This document shows, piece after piece, positions 36,650 to 44,867 of a DNA stretch of 64,000 nt. The stretch covers positions 1 through 64,000 of the forward strand of contig JAGAMY010000039.1 in NCBI GenBank assembly GCA_017624495.1, written 5' to 3'. Numbering within the stretch: the first letter of the stretch is position 1; each line of letters starts with the position of its first letter. Made by a program: the position numbers and the translations under genes. The DNA comes from Lachnospiraceae bacterium (GTDB taxonomy: Bacteria > Bacillota > Clostridia > Lachnospirales > Lachnospiraceae). The notes under the pieces are model-generated. The model was given only the letters and a program-made list of their open reading frames with translations. It made no database searches and was not told where the DNA came from.

Positions 36650-37120
36650 CTACCTGCATCTTACCGGAATCGAAAATACCTGTTCTGTTACACCGCAGTC
36701 TGCGTCCACGGCTTTGACCCAGCATCGATATATCCCCTGTTTTTCAAAACAGATTTTCCCATCTGCTTTGACTACTTCACTGCCGACAGAATCTTCAATT
36801 TTAAAAACCTCTGTTTCTAACAGGTTTCCCTCTGCATCTTCTGCCGTAAATAAAGCATCTTCTTCGAATACATTTTTTGTATACACCGGGATATTTTTAT
36901 AAGTAATCACCGGCCGTTTCTTCTCCATAATCTGTATGATTTTTTTGCTGTCAGCATATTCTGAAAAATCTTTCTCCTCTATTTTTGCCCCCTGTCCTAA
37001 AACGGCAATTATACCCTTATTTCCCTTCCAGCTAAGATTTCCAAATATCAGCAAAAATAACAGCACACCTATCAAAACCGCAATAACCGTTCCACCATAT
37101 TCTCGAAAAACTTCCCGCAT
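36650..37120 (-). CDS. Flp-like leaderless pilin fused to an Ig-like domain
   Basis: 156 residues. The first nine residues (MREVFREYG) follow the motif shared with three other small proteins in this operon. A hydrophobic helix spans about 10-28, and an exported C-terminal domain of about 100 residues looks immunoglobulin-like (KRPVITYKN near its start, IYRCWVKAVDADC near its end, two to three cysteines). AAAGGAG precedes the ATG. It could be a tip or decorated pilin. Confidence 0.6.
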   Translation of the reverse strand: MREVFREYGGTVIAVLIGVLLFLLIFGNLSWKGNKGIIAVLGQGAKIEEKDFSEYADSKKIIQIMEKKRPVITYKNIPVYTKNVFEEDALFTAEDAEGNLLETEVFKIEDSVGSEVVKADGKICFEKQGIYRCWVKAVDADCGVTEQVFSIPVRCR

Positions 37121-37142
37121 TTTTCTCCTTTCCTCTGCAGCA

Positions 37143-37286
37143 TCAGCATGCCATTTCCCCTAACAACGTCAACAGCTCTGCTAGTTTTCCACCAGAAAAA
37201 CAAAAACCAGACACTATACCAATTACGGTCAAACCACCGATAATTCCCAGCAAGCTTCCACCATATTCCTGCATAAGTTCGTCCAT
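37143..37286 (-). CDS. Flp-like micro-pilin, 47 residues
   Basis: A short ORF below usual size limits. The ATG at 37286 has GGGAGG five bases before it. The product starts MDELMQEYGG, has a Gly-rich hydrophobic helix (about 10-31), and ends with SGGKLAELLTLLGEMAC. It shares the M-x2-[IVL]-[FIM]-x-[EQ]-Y-G opening with 37306, 36650 and 40327. Glu7-Tyr8 would equal positions +5/+6 of a mature Flp pilin, but there is no leader peptide. Confidence 0.7.
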   Translation of the reverse strand: MDELMQEYGGSLLGIIGGLTVIGIVSGFCFSGGKLAELLTLLGEMAC

Positions 37287-37305
37287 TTTTACCTCCCTTT
37301 ACATC

Positions 37306-37413
37306 CTAAAACGCAGACATTAACTGCAATACTTTTCCCAACCCGGTAAGTATCATTACCCCTGCTAACATATATACAATTGCTGCTCCATATTCTTCTA
37401 TCACTGTCTTCAT
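37306..37413 (-). CDS. Flp-like micro-pilin, 35 residues
   Basis: A very short ORF. The ATG at 37413 is preceded by AGGAG. The product is MKTVIEEYG followed by a hydrophobic helix and a short tail (GKVLQLMSAF). It is nearly all transmembrane or filament core. Size, opening motif and hydrophobicity fit a minimal Flp-type major pilin without leader. It lies between the TadE-like gene (37424) and the 47-residue pilin, all on one transcript. Confidence 0.7.
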   Translation of the reverse strand: MKTVIEEYGAAIVYMLAGVMILTGLGKVLQLMSAF

Positions 37414-37423
37414 TTTTTCACTC

Positions 37424-37795
37424 CTATCTGGCGTATCCTCGTACCTGATGCTCCAAAAAAGTTTCTAAAAATACCATTCTGTATGGATAAGTAAGTATTA
37501 TCTCTGCCATTACCACATCCCTTGTATCACTGGCATTTGCAGATGCATAAATTGTAGATGCTCCACCTTCAGTAAATGTGCGAATTTCCAGTTTATAACC
37601 ATTTTCTACCGCCTGTTCTATACATGCATTGATGACCTGCGGGCTGTAATTACTGTTTTCTAATTCTGTCACAATATCGGCTTTATAATCTAAAGCTGCT
37701 GTCACATCTAACTGTGCAGAAATAATTCCCACACCGGTTAATAGTAAAAGCACCAGAAAGAATACTCCCATAAATGTCTTAAAAACCTGGCTCAT
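37424..37795 (-). CDS. TadE-like pseudopilin, 123 residues
   Basis: One N-terminal hydrophobic helix (about 5-27, FMGVFFLVLLLLTGVGII) is followed by about 95 exported residues with no known motif (NYSPQVINACIEQAVENGYKL). GGAGG precedes the ATG. Its place directly after the TadB/C gene matches where minor pseudopilins sit in Tad loci. The family assignment is by topology and context. Confidence 0.6.
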   Translation of the reverse strand: MSQVFKTFMGVFFLVLLLLTGVGIISAQLDVTAALDYKADIVTELENSNYSPQVINACIEQAVENGYKLEIRTFTEGGASTIYASANASDTRDVVMAEIILTYPYRMVFLETFLEHQVRGYAR

Positions 37796-37804
37796 TTTTC
37801 CTCC

Positions 37805-39229
37805 TTAAATGTGCATACTTGCAAAAAAAGCAAATAAAATCAACGTCATATCCACCACCATTTTACATGCACCAATCAATGCCGGAAGCAAAAACAACAC
37901 ATACATTTTTGCCATTTTATCCTGATTAGACAATATCTCTGACTGGCTCATCCACTCAGCATTTCTTTCCAAAATATCCTCTAACTGAATCATAGCATCG
38001 GAGCCGCTGCCATCAGAAATGGAATACAACATACCCATAGCAGAGGAAATTTCCGGTATTTCAAAATCCTTTAAAAACTCTGAATAAGGGATATTAGACT
38101 CCGGTGCACGTTCTAATTTCTGCACCAAAAAATTCAATTCCGGTTTTAAAATATCCGGTGCATACAGAATACTTTTCTGGATAGAATTTGATACATTTTC
38201 TGTCTGTAAAAGTAAAGATACCTCCATCAGCCAGTCGGGAAATGCTTTGCGAATTTCTCGAATAACTGCTTTTCTTGCCAGACTATAATCGATTTTGTGT
38301 TGAAAAAGTAAAAGGATAATCAGAGGACAACAAAGAAAAACAAGCATCCAGCACCTGCCTATCGCCAGCAGAACCAATACGAGCATCGCCAATGCTGCCC
38401 ATACTGCACTTTTCTTTCCGGCCGCCATAAAATCGTAATGCAGAACCTTCTCATACTTAGACAGCATGGCAGATGAATTGCGATATGCCTTTTCTGTCAG
38501 CCAGTCCTTTGCAAAATACTTTTCCGTGTACAGACAGATACCCATACTAAAAAGCAGCATACACAACGTACTAAACTGGTAGATAAACTGTCCGGTAATA
38601 TTTACCGTCTGCAAGGCTCCCTGACATAGTACAGGTGTCATCAGACAAAGCAGACAGGATAAAGCTACCGCCATAACAATGTTTCTCTTCTGTGCCGCAC
38701 ACCGTTTCTGGTATGCATGGGTTTCTTTTTCCCATAAATTTCTGTCTGCTAAAAGGATTTTTACCGATTCTTCAAAATTTCCTCCCAAACGCTCCACATT
38801 TAACATCAGCCGATGCGCATGTAAAATTCTTTGTGCAGGATATGACCGTTCAATAATCCCCAATGCTTTTTCCAAAATCAAATCTTCACCATAAGTATCC
38901 TGCACATAATCCACAGCTTCACCTATACACCGTTTCATATCTCCATCCGCAAACAGCTTTTCCACATCCTTTAACGCCGTAAGGATTTTGGGATTTTTGC
39001 GAAAGGAATACAACATCTGTTCCATGTACATATTTGCCTCTGCAAATCGCTTCTGCTCTTCTCCTGCCCGTTTTCTCACCCGTATCCAAAAAGGAATTAC
39101 CACTGCTTCCCCACAGAGCAATAATAGGATATAAGGCAGCCTTAACCTATACAAATATCCTAATAACAGGCTAAAGAGTATCACTGCAAAAACGGTATAC
39201 AAAATACTGCTTATATTTTTCTTTTGCAT
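37805..39229 (-). CDS. Tad-system inner-membrane protein, TadB/TadC-like fusion
   Basis: 474 residues with hydrophobic segments near the N-terminus (10-50), the middle (185-235 and 270-310) and the C-terminus (445-470). Two T2SSF-type domains can be traced, at about 65-180 and 320-440; the second has the usual ISDGSGSDAMIQLEDIL pattern. TadB and TadC are normally separate genes; here one long protein seems to cover both. It should form the membrane platform driven by the TadA ATPase. The start overlaps the end of tadA by 19 bases, with GGAGG inside tadA. Confidence 0.75.
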   Translation of the reverse strand: MQKKNISSILYTVFAVILFSLLLGYLYRLRLPYILLLLCGEAVVIPFWIRVRKRAGEEQKRFAEANMYMEQMLYSFRKNPKILTALKDVEKLFADGDMKRCIGEAVDYVQDTYGEDLILEKALGIIERSYPAQRILHAHRLMLNVERLGGNFEESVKILLADRNLWEKETHAYQKRCAAQKRNIVMAVALSCLLCLMTPVLCQGALQTVNITGQFIYQFSTLCMLLFSMGICLYTEKYFAKDWLTEKAYRNSSAMLSKYEKVLHYDFMAAGKKSAVWAALAMLVLVLLAIGRCWMLVFLCCPLIILLLFQHKIDYSLARKAVIREIRKAFPDWLMEVSLLLQTENVSNSIQKSILYAPDILKPELNFLVQKLERAPESNIPYSEFLKDFEIPEISSAMGMLYSISDGSGSDAMIQLEDILERNAEWMSQSEILSNQDKMAKMYVLFLLPALIGACKMVVDMTLILFAFFASMHI

Positions 39230-40314
39230 AGCTCCTCCTTACGTTTTCCCTTTATAAGCATATTTTCCACTACACCACACTCAAATGGCTCTTTGATACC
39301 CTCCCGTTTAAAACGTTCCATAATCTCCTCCGGCAATGCTCCCGGACAAAGTTTTCCACCCTTTGCCGCTAAAACAATCCGGTTATCCTCATTTTTCCGA
39401 TAAAAAAAACATATCTGGTCGATATAACGGCGGACTTTTCCATCTGTTGGATTTTCCTTTTTGCGCAGCAGAATACCCACATCCACATAGGAATAAATGT
39501 CGTTCACTAAACGCTCCGCATCCATACGATTTTCCATCATATTTAATAACCTGTCGGGAATCTTCTGCACATCATCGGTATGTATGGTGGTAAAGCCTTT
39601 TATCCCGGTAGACCAACATTCAATCAGGGATTTTGCCTCCTTTGAACGTACCTCTGAGAGCATCATCCAGTTCGGATTTAAACGCAGGCAAGTCTTAATG
39701 GCCTTCGAATAATCTAATCTTGCATTTATCTTAAGCTCCACACAATCCTTGCCGGGATTTATCTGCCTGTAATGCCATTCCGGGTTATCTTCAATGGTAA
39801 TCACCTTTTCATTTGCAGGAATAAACTGTGAAAAAAATTTCGCACATTCTGTCTTTCCTGCCGCTGGTTCACCACAAAAAACAAAGTTCATTTTTGCCAA
39901 AACGCAGTTCACTAAAAGCTTTAACATTTCTGCTGAGCAATACGCATTTTCCACCGCTTCTGCCGGAGAAAAACGCACTGCAGGAAGGGATTTTCGAATA
40001 GAAAAAGACCTGCCTGACACTGCTACAGATTCATGTACAATCGTAATACGAAGTGTATCTGTTTCTGCCTCTAAAACATTCTCCATCTGGTTAAATCCAC
40101 AGCTTACTTCATTGGCAATCCTCCCTGCAAACTGCTCTAAAAAAGAAGTCGTAATACGTTCTTTTGCAGTATCAATTTTGCATCTTCTGTTATCTGTAGT
40201 AACTACCCATAAATCTTCTCCATTAAAGTCAATATCCGTAATTGCAGGATTTGCAATATAGGGATATAGCGGTCCAAATGCCTCTGCACTTACCCGTATT
40301 CCAATCTGTTCCAA
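39211..40314 (-). CDS. tadA: TadA/CpaF-type secretion ATPase
   Basis: About 367 residues. Walker A GEPAAGKT (about residue 150), an Asp box after it (TIEDNPEWHY), a Walker B-like stretch (MMLSEVRSKEA, Ser replacing the usual Gly) and a His box (GFTTIHTDD) identify a type II/IV secretion ATPase of the CpaF group. It is shorter than most CpaF proteins. An ATG at 40320 sits directly against AGGAGG, so the TTG two codons later, with a six-base gap, is the likelier start. It powers assembly of the Flp-like filament. Confidence 0.85.
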   Translation of the reverse strand: MEQIGIRVSAEAFGPLYPYIANPAITDIDFNGEDLWVVTTDNRRCKIDTAKERITTSFLEQFAGRIANEVSCGFNQMENVLEAETDTLRITIVHESVAVSGRSFSIRKSLPAVRFSPAEAVENAYCSAEMLKLLVNCVLAKMNFVFCGEPAAGKTECAKFFSQFIPANEKVITIEDNPEWHYRQINPGKDCVELKINARLDYSKAIKTCLRLNPNWMMLSEVRSKEAKSLIECWSTGIKGFTTIHTDDVQKIPDRLLNMMENRMDAERLVNDIYSYVDVGILLRKKENPTDGKVRRYIDQICFFYRKNEDNRIVLAAKGGKLCPGALPEEIMERFKREGIKEPFECGVVENMLIKGKRKEELCKRKI

Positions 40315-40326
40315 ACACATCCCTCC

Positions 40327-40515
40327 TTACGGTGTAGCTGAAAAACCGGCTGCTGTATTTGCCTTTTCATAGAATCCGTTAATCAACTCTGAAAATGCCT
40401 TATACACAATACTGGTATTGTCATTTCCAATTACCAATACCAAAATGCCAATTACCGCAATAATTGCCATAACGGTAATAATTGTTGAACCATACTGTTT
40501 AAAAATTTCTTCCAT
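40327..40515 (-). CDS. Flp-like leaderless pilin, 62 residues
   Basis: It begins MEEIFKQYG, the same nine-residue pattern as the other three small proteins, then has a hydrophobic helix (about 10-31) and a polar tail ending in AAGFSATP. AAGGAG precedes the ATG by ten bases. It lies between the TadZ-like gene and tadA. It is probably a pilin subunit; its longer tail sets it apart from the 35-residue form. Confidence 0.7.
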   Translation of the reverse strand: MEEIFKQYGSTIITVMAIIAVIGILVLVIGNDNTSIVYKAFSELINGFYEKANTAAGFSATP

Positions 40516-40539
40516 AGCTTGTATTCTCCTTTAATTTTT

Positions 40540-41067
40540 CTATTTGTTATTTCCTGCATAAGTTAAAATTGCCCGCATAACATCCCATAAATTTTTCTTA
40601 AACAGCTCATCTTCAAAGCTGTCTTTTTTCTGCATCAAATACGATGACAAACGATGATTCTCATATGCCTGTCCAAACCGCAGATTATAGGGAATTGCAC
40701 ACACTCTGCCCATATCAATTCTATAGTTTTTTGCAAATGCTATAAGCGCATTTGTATCATTGTGAAAATATTTTCCGAAAAGGAAAATGACGTTCTTTTG
40801 AACCAATGAGTTACTAAAAAAGAGGGTTTCAAAGCTCCGGTCAGAATCCGGAAGATTCACCACAACAAGATCTACATCCGCTAAAGAATTCCATATTTCA
40901 TCCTTTTTATGGCTGTAATCCTGAAATATAATGGACGTATTATCACCAAAAGTTTGCGGATAATTTTCCATCGCTATCTTCTGACAACATCGAAAAAACT
41001 CTGCAACAACTGCCATATTTGCACTCGTTCCAACCTGCGATGCTGTACCATAAAACGCAATTTTCAA
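40540..41067 (-). CDS. TadZ/CpaE-like atypical ParA-family protein
   Basis: About 175 residues from a TTG at 41067 (AAAGG upstream). The N-terminus (KIAFYGTASQVGTSAN) sits where a ParA Walker A would, but the signature lysines are absent, as in atypical TadZ proteins. VDLVVVNLPDSD and NVIFLFGKY match the later ParA strands. TadZ proteins place the Tad apparatus at the cell pole. It is first in the operon. Confidence 0.65.
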   Translation of the reverse strand: MKIAFYGTASQVGTSANMAVVAEFFRCCQKIAMENYPQTFGDNTSIIFQDYSHKKDEIWNSLADVDLVVVNLPDSDRSFETLFFSNSLVQKNVIFLFGKYFHNDTNALIAFAKNYRIDMGRVCAIPYNLRFGQAYENHRLSSYLMQKKDSFEDELFKKNLWDVMRAILTYAGNNK

Positions 41068-41136
41068 TATTCTACCTTTCCTATTCAACTAAGTAAGGGG
41101 ATTTATTTTTGATAAAAAGATTTAAAAGACATTTTT

Positions 41137-41165
41137 AACATACACCATATTTTTGATTTTGTAAA
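41137..41165 (-). promoter_or_regulatory. Promoter of the Tad-like operon
   Basis: TTTACA (41160-41165), 17-base spacer, TATGTT (41137-41142), in a very AT-rich leader of about 70 bases. Confidence 0.65.
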
Positions 41166-41177
41166 GAGTTTTTTTAT

Positions 41178-41210
41178 AAAATCTCCGGCAAAATTTATAC
41201 CAGAGATTTT
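41178..41210 (-). terminator. Hairpin at the end of the GNAT gene
   Basis: AAAATCTC (41178-41185) pairs with GAGATTTT (41203-41210), with two further G-C pairs inside. It overlaps the GNAT stop codon, and the U tract is weak. Confidence 0.45.
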
Positions 41211-42064
41211 ATGTATAATAACATTTCTTTTCCATCACGAACAACATTTTTTACAAAGGAAAATCCTAGTTTTTTGAGTAAATTTATAGATGCCTGATTG
41301 CCTTTCCAGACAAAACAATGCAGCTTTTCATAGCCTAAATCTGCGCCTTTTGCATACGCAATAACCGCATCACAGACCTCTGTTGCATAACCATTTTTCT
41401 GGTAGGATACTCCTATGGCATACCCCATTTCTAAAATCATTTCTCCTTCAAATTCTAAATGATTTAAGCCTGCACGACCAATTAATTTATCCGTTTTTTT
41501 CTGCATGACCAGCCACATACCATACCCATAAAACCGATACATATTTGCAATATACGCCCTTGTATATTCTAATTCTTCTTCCCATTCAAATAAGGGCTCC
41601 ATATAATCAGTCATCCCTTTTCCGGCATAAAGTTCAAATAATTCTGGCAAATCTTCTTCCGTCATTTCTCGCAAATAACAGCGTCCGGTGTCAATTACCC
41701 GCCATGGAATATGATGTTTACGCTGATAAATTCGCTCTAAAAACCAATAATCAACTTCCCCAAAACCCTCCACTAAAATATCTGCTGCAAAGAGTGACTG
41801 TCCTTTTAATTTCGGATTGACATAGCCAATGCTTGCCACCGGAAGATTTTCAATTTCCTTTAATGTGGCATCGGTAGCTGCTATCAAAAGCATATCTTCC
41901 GGATATATTTTCTGCTTTCGCATTTCATTCCATGGTATGCTGCCGGTATATTCTAATATTTTTACAGCATATTTTTCTACCTCAAGAAATAGCTGTAAAA
42001 AATCCTCCGGTATAGCCTCTTCATATAATTCATCTTTTTTTATTAATATGTATTTAAACTCCAT
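41195..42064 (-). CDS. GNAT family acetyltransferase with N-terminal extension
   Basis: 289 residues. The C-terminal half (about 125-289) is a GNAT domain of the RimJ/RimL type: YLREMTEEDLPELFELY, the acetyl-CoA-binding stretch EMGYAIGVSYQKNGYATE, and CFVWKGNQASINLLKKLGF. The N-terminal 120 residues include LLIAATDATLKEIENLPVA and look like part of a HAD-type or Rossmann domain without catalytic Asp. The acceptor substrate is unknown. It is transcribed alone. Confidence 0.8.
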   Translation of the reverse strand: MEFKYILIKKDELYEEAIPEDFLQLFLEVEKYAVKILEYTGSIPWNEMRKQKIYPEDMLLIAATDATLKEIENLPVASIGYVNPKLKGQSLFAADILVEGFGEVDYWFLERIYQRKHHIPWRVIDTGRCYLREMTEEDLPELFELYAGKGMTDYMEPLFEWEEELEYTRAYIANMYRFYGYGMWLVMQKKTDKLIGRAGLNHLEFEGEMILEMGYAIGVSYQKNGYATEVCDAVIAYAKGADLGYEKLHCFVWKGNQASINLLKKLGFSFVKNVVRDGKEMLLYIKSLV

Positions 42065-42125
42065 GATTTTATCCTTTACCTTGTTTATTTTATTATAATT
42101 ACCATGAATCTCCTATGCAACTACT

Positions 42126-42153
42126 TTGTTTTTCCAAAAGAATATGCTACAAT
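42126..42153 (+). promoter_or_regulatory. Promoter of the cyclophilin gene
   Basis: TTGTTT (42126-42131), 16-base spacer, TACAAT (42148-42153). It shows that translation starts at 42201, not further upstream in the open frame. Confidence 0.65.
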
Positions 42154-42200
42154 ATTGTGCAAGCGTAATTACGCAAAGTATATTTTTCAGGAGGTCTATT

Positions 42201-42722
42201 ATGGCACAGAATCCAATCGTAACATTTGAAATGGAAAACGGCGATATTGTAAAAGCAGAGCTCTATCCGGAAATCGCCCCAAACACCGTAAACAATTTTA
42301 TCAGCTTAGTAAGTAAAGGTTTTTATGACGGATTAATTTTCCATCGTGTAATCAAAGGCTTTATGATTCAGGGTGGTGACCCGGAAGGAAGTGGTATGGG
42401 TGGTCCCGGATACGGTATCAAAGGTGAATTTGCCCAGAATGGTTTTGCAAACGATTTAAAACACTCCGCAGGTGTATTATCCATGGCACGTTCCATGATG
42501 CCAAATTCCGCCGGAAGCCAGTTCTTTATCATGCATAAGGATGCTCCTCATTTAGATGGTGCATATGCAGCATTTGGTAAGGTTACAGAAGGTATGGAGA
42601 ATGTAAATAAAATTGCGGAAACAGCAACCGACTACAGTGACCGTCCTATGGAAGAACAGAAAATGAAAAAAGTCACCGTTGAAACCTTCGGTGAAACTTA
42701 TCCGGAACCGGAAAAATGCTAA
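42201..42722 (+). CDS. Peptidyl-prolyl cis-trans isomerase, cyclophilin type
   Basis: 173 residues from the ATG at 42201, with AGGAGG before it. It has the cyclophilin core motifs FHRVIKGFMIQGGDPEGSG, SMARSMMPNSAGSQFFI and the catalytic Arg. No signal peptide, so it is cytoplasmic and assists folding at proline bonds. It has its own promoter and a terminator shared with mrp. Confidence 0.95.
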   Translation: MAQNPIVTFEMENGDIVKAELYPEIAPNTVNNFISLVSKGFYDGLIFHRVIKGFMIQGGDPEGSGMGGPGYGIKGEFAQNGFANDLKHSAGVLSMARSMMPNSAGSQFFIMHKDAPHLDGAYAAFGKVTEGMENVNKIAETATDYSDRPMEEQKMKKVTVETFGETYPEPEKC

Positions 42723-42724
42723 TA

Positions 42725-42770
42725 TAAAAAATACACAGACTGCATGTTTTTGCAATCTGTGTATTTTTTT
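42725..42770. terminator. Bidirectional terminator between the cyclophilin gene and mrp
   Basis: A stem with AATACACAGA against TCTGTGTATT, extended by TGCA/TGCA above and A/T tracts below, stands between two convergent genes. Confidence 0.9.
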
Positions 42771-43614
42771 ACTGCAATTCTTCTACTGCCTTAGCAAGAT
42801 ACGGATTCTCTACCTCGTAGAATTTACCTGCATCTGCTGCCGCTGCAAATTCCGGTTCGATTGGCAGCTTACCAAGAACAGGAATGTTCAATTCTGCTGC
42901 AACTTCATCCACATGGCTTTCACCAAAGATTTTCATTTCCTTACCACAATCCGGGCATTTGATGTAGCTGAAATTCTCTACCAGTCCAAGAACCGGAATA
43001 TCCATCATCTGTGCCATATTGTAAGCTTTTTTTACAATCATCTGTACAAGCTCCTGTGGAGATGTTACCACAACGATTCCATCTACCGGAAGAGACTGGA
43101 ATACAGTAAGCGGTACATCACCTGTTCCCGGAGGCATATCCACAAACATATAATCTAAGTCACCCCAGATAACATCTGTCCAGAACTGTTTTACTGCTCC
43201 ACCGATAACCGGACCTCTCCAGATAACCGGGTCTTCTTCGTTGTCCATTAAAAGATTGATGGACATAATTTTTGTACCATCTTCTGCTTCTACCGCATAT
43301 AAACCATCGTCTGTTCCATATGCCGGTCCGTGTACACCAAACATCTTTGGAATGGAAGGACCTGTGATATCTGCATCTAAAATACCTACCGCATAACCTG
43401 CTTTACGCATAGCCGCTGCTAAGGAAGCGGTCACAAAAGACTTTCCTACTCCGCCTTTTCCGCTGACTACGCCGATAACTTTTTTTACGGAAGATAATGG
43501 GTTAATTGGCTCTTTATCAATTCCTGAACCTGTTGATTTTCCTTTGCTTGGACATCCTTCACAGCTCTCTCTTGAACAGGAGGATGCACTGCTGCATGAA
43601 CTATTTTCTGGCAT
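42769..43614 (-). CDS. mrp: Mrp/NBP35 family Fe-S cluster carrier ATPase
   Basis: 281 residues. A Cys-rich N-terminus (C7, C13, C18, C21) recalls the NBP35 ferredoxin-like tail. The deviant Walker A GKGGVGKS is at 52-59, VDMPPGTGD gives the next nucleotide motif, and a CPDC pair lies in the C-terminal half, the site where dimers bind a bridging [4Fe-4S] cluster. It carries or inserts Fe-S clusters into apo-enzymes. It is transcribed alone. Confidence 0.93.
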   Translation of the reverse strand: MPENSSCSSASSCSRESCEGCPSKGKSTGSGIDKEPINPLSSVKKVIGVVSGKGGVGKSFVTASLAAAMRKAGYAVGILDADITGPSIPKMFGVHGPAYGTDDGLYAVEAEDGTKIMSINLLMDNEEDPVIWRGPVIGGAVKQFWTDVIWGDLDYMFVDMPPGTGDVPLTVFQSLPVDGIVVVTSPQELVQMIVKKAYNMAQMMDIPVLGLVENFSYIKCPDCGKEMKIFGESHVDEVAAELNIPVLGKLPIEPEFAAAADAGKFYEVENPYLAKAVEELQ

Positions 43615-43687
43615 TTTTCTTACTCCTTTGCTCTACAAGTATTCATAATATGACCATTATAGTACTTTTTTTCTCAAAAAGCTACTC

Positions 43688-44776
43688 TCATTTTAACGTA
43701 CTGCTATTATTTAACACAGGAACACTATAAATAAATAAAACATCCGCATTTGCAAAATCCACATATTCTGCCAAAACACTGCTGTGAATATAACGTATAT
43801 CTATTAACGTAGTTTTCGCATAATTTTCTGCTAATAAGGGTGCTATGCTGCTGCCAAAAGAATCCCTGAACACAATCAAATTTTTATCGGTATCCGCCTG
43901 TGGATTTTCTATGGTTAAAAGAGACAGCGAACCGCCTAAAAACATTGCATAGGGATCATCCCCTGTTACTTTTTCTAAATCATATACCGGAATTTCACGG
44001 TTGTTCTGATAATCATATACACGGTAATTCTCAATGCATTTATTGGTAAGATACGCCATTTTATCCGGCTTTACGGGCAATGCTGCCTGCCCATAATACA
44101 CACCATAAAATTCCCCTGCTTCTTTTTCCTGATACGCTTTTTCGACCATTTTTTCATCCGCCAAAGTCATACTATTCAGCAGTTTATCCGCTACAGGCAC
44201 TAAATTTTCCTGTTTCCAGTGAATGTCCGTACTGTAATAATCTTCACCGGAAAGCAGTGGAAAAACATCAATATACTGCATATTTGGATTTTTTTCCTGT
44301 AATATCGCCGCCAGTTCTTTATAATCTAAGGCTAAGTATCCATTTTTCTCTGCAAAAAAATAATTTTTATCCGGTATAACAGATAAATATATCTGGTTGG
44401 CATTTGCCGCAAGATATTTTTGGCTGATGTTCTGAAATACCTTTGTGGCATAATCTAAGGATTGTTTATTTAGGGGATATTCCATAGAATTAATATGACC
44501 TTGGGCTAAATATAAGCCATTATTGTCACTTTTTAAGTTAAGTGCAGCTTTTATGCCTCTTAGCATATCTCTGCCGGGAAACTGATCCAGCGCATAGTTG
44601 TCAAACTCTTTCATATATTTTCCGTTATATATGTTTTCTGTTGTTAATTCCGGCAGTTGTTTTAACCTTCGCCGCTCGGTCGGGGAATACTCTGTATCCG
44701 GTTTCAGCCAGATGCACAGACAGGATACATAAAACAGAATGGCAATGCTTAAGATTTTTACTTTACTATTTTTCAT
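43688..44776 (-). CDS. DHHW-family SGNH-like protein for surface O-acylation
   Basis: 362 residues: one N-terminal membrane segment (about 7-23) and an extracellular SGNH/AlgX-like domain. The DHHW-type motif is seen as TDIHW (183-187), and RDSFGSS supplies the probable nucleophile Ser. These proteins pair with MBOAT acyltransferases to O-acetylate cell-surface polysaccharide. Here the MBOAT gene is on the same strand upstream but separated by an inverted HD gene. Confidence 0.82.
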   Translation of the reverse strand: MKNSKVKILSIAILFYVSCLCIWLKPDTEYSPTERRRLKQLPELTTENIYNGKYMKEFDNYALDQFPGRDMLRGIKAALNLKSDNNGLYLAQGHINSMEYPLNKQSLDYATKVFQNISQKYLAANANQIYLSVIPDKNYFFAEKNGYLALDYKELAAILQEKNPNMQYIDVFPLLSGEDYYSTDIHWKQENLVPVADKLLNSMTLADEKMVEKAYQEKEAGEFYGVYYGQAALPVKPDKMAYLTNKCIENYRVYDYQNNREIPVYDLEKVTGDDPYAMFLGGSLSLLTIENPQADTDKNLIVFRDSFGSSIAPLLAENYAKTTLIDIRYIHSSVLAEYVDFANADVLFIYSVPVLNNSSTLK

Positions 44777-44809
44777 TTCACCCTTTCCCTTTCTATAATC
44801 TTCACCTTT

Positions 44810-44838
44810 TTGACAGTTTCAAAACTTCATGCTACCAT
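44810..44838 (+). promoter_or_regulatory. Promoter of the HD-domain gene
   Basis: TTGACA (44810-44815), 17-base spacer, TACCAT (44833-44838). Confidence 0.75.
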
Positions 44839-44867
44839 ATAAAAATCAAATCCACAAAGGAGGCACT

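Noticed and set aside
42679..43158. 159-codon plus-strand frame after the cyclophilin gene
   Set aside because: It reads through the terminator and antisense to mrp, with no start signal of its own.
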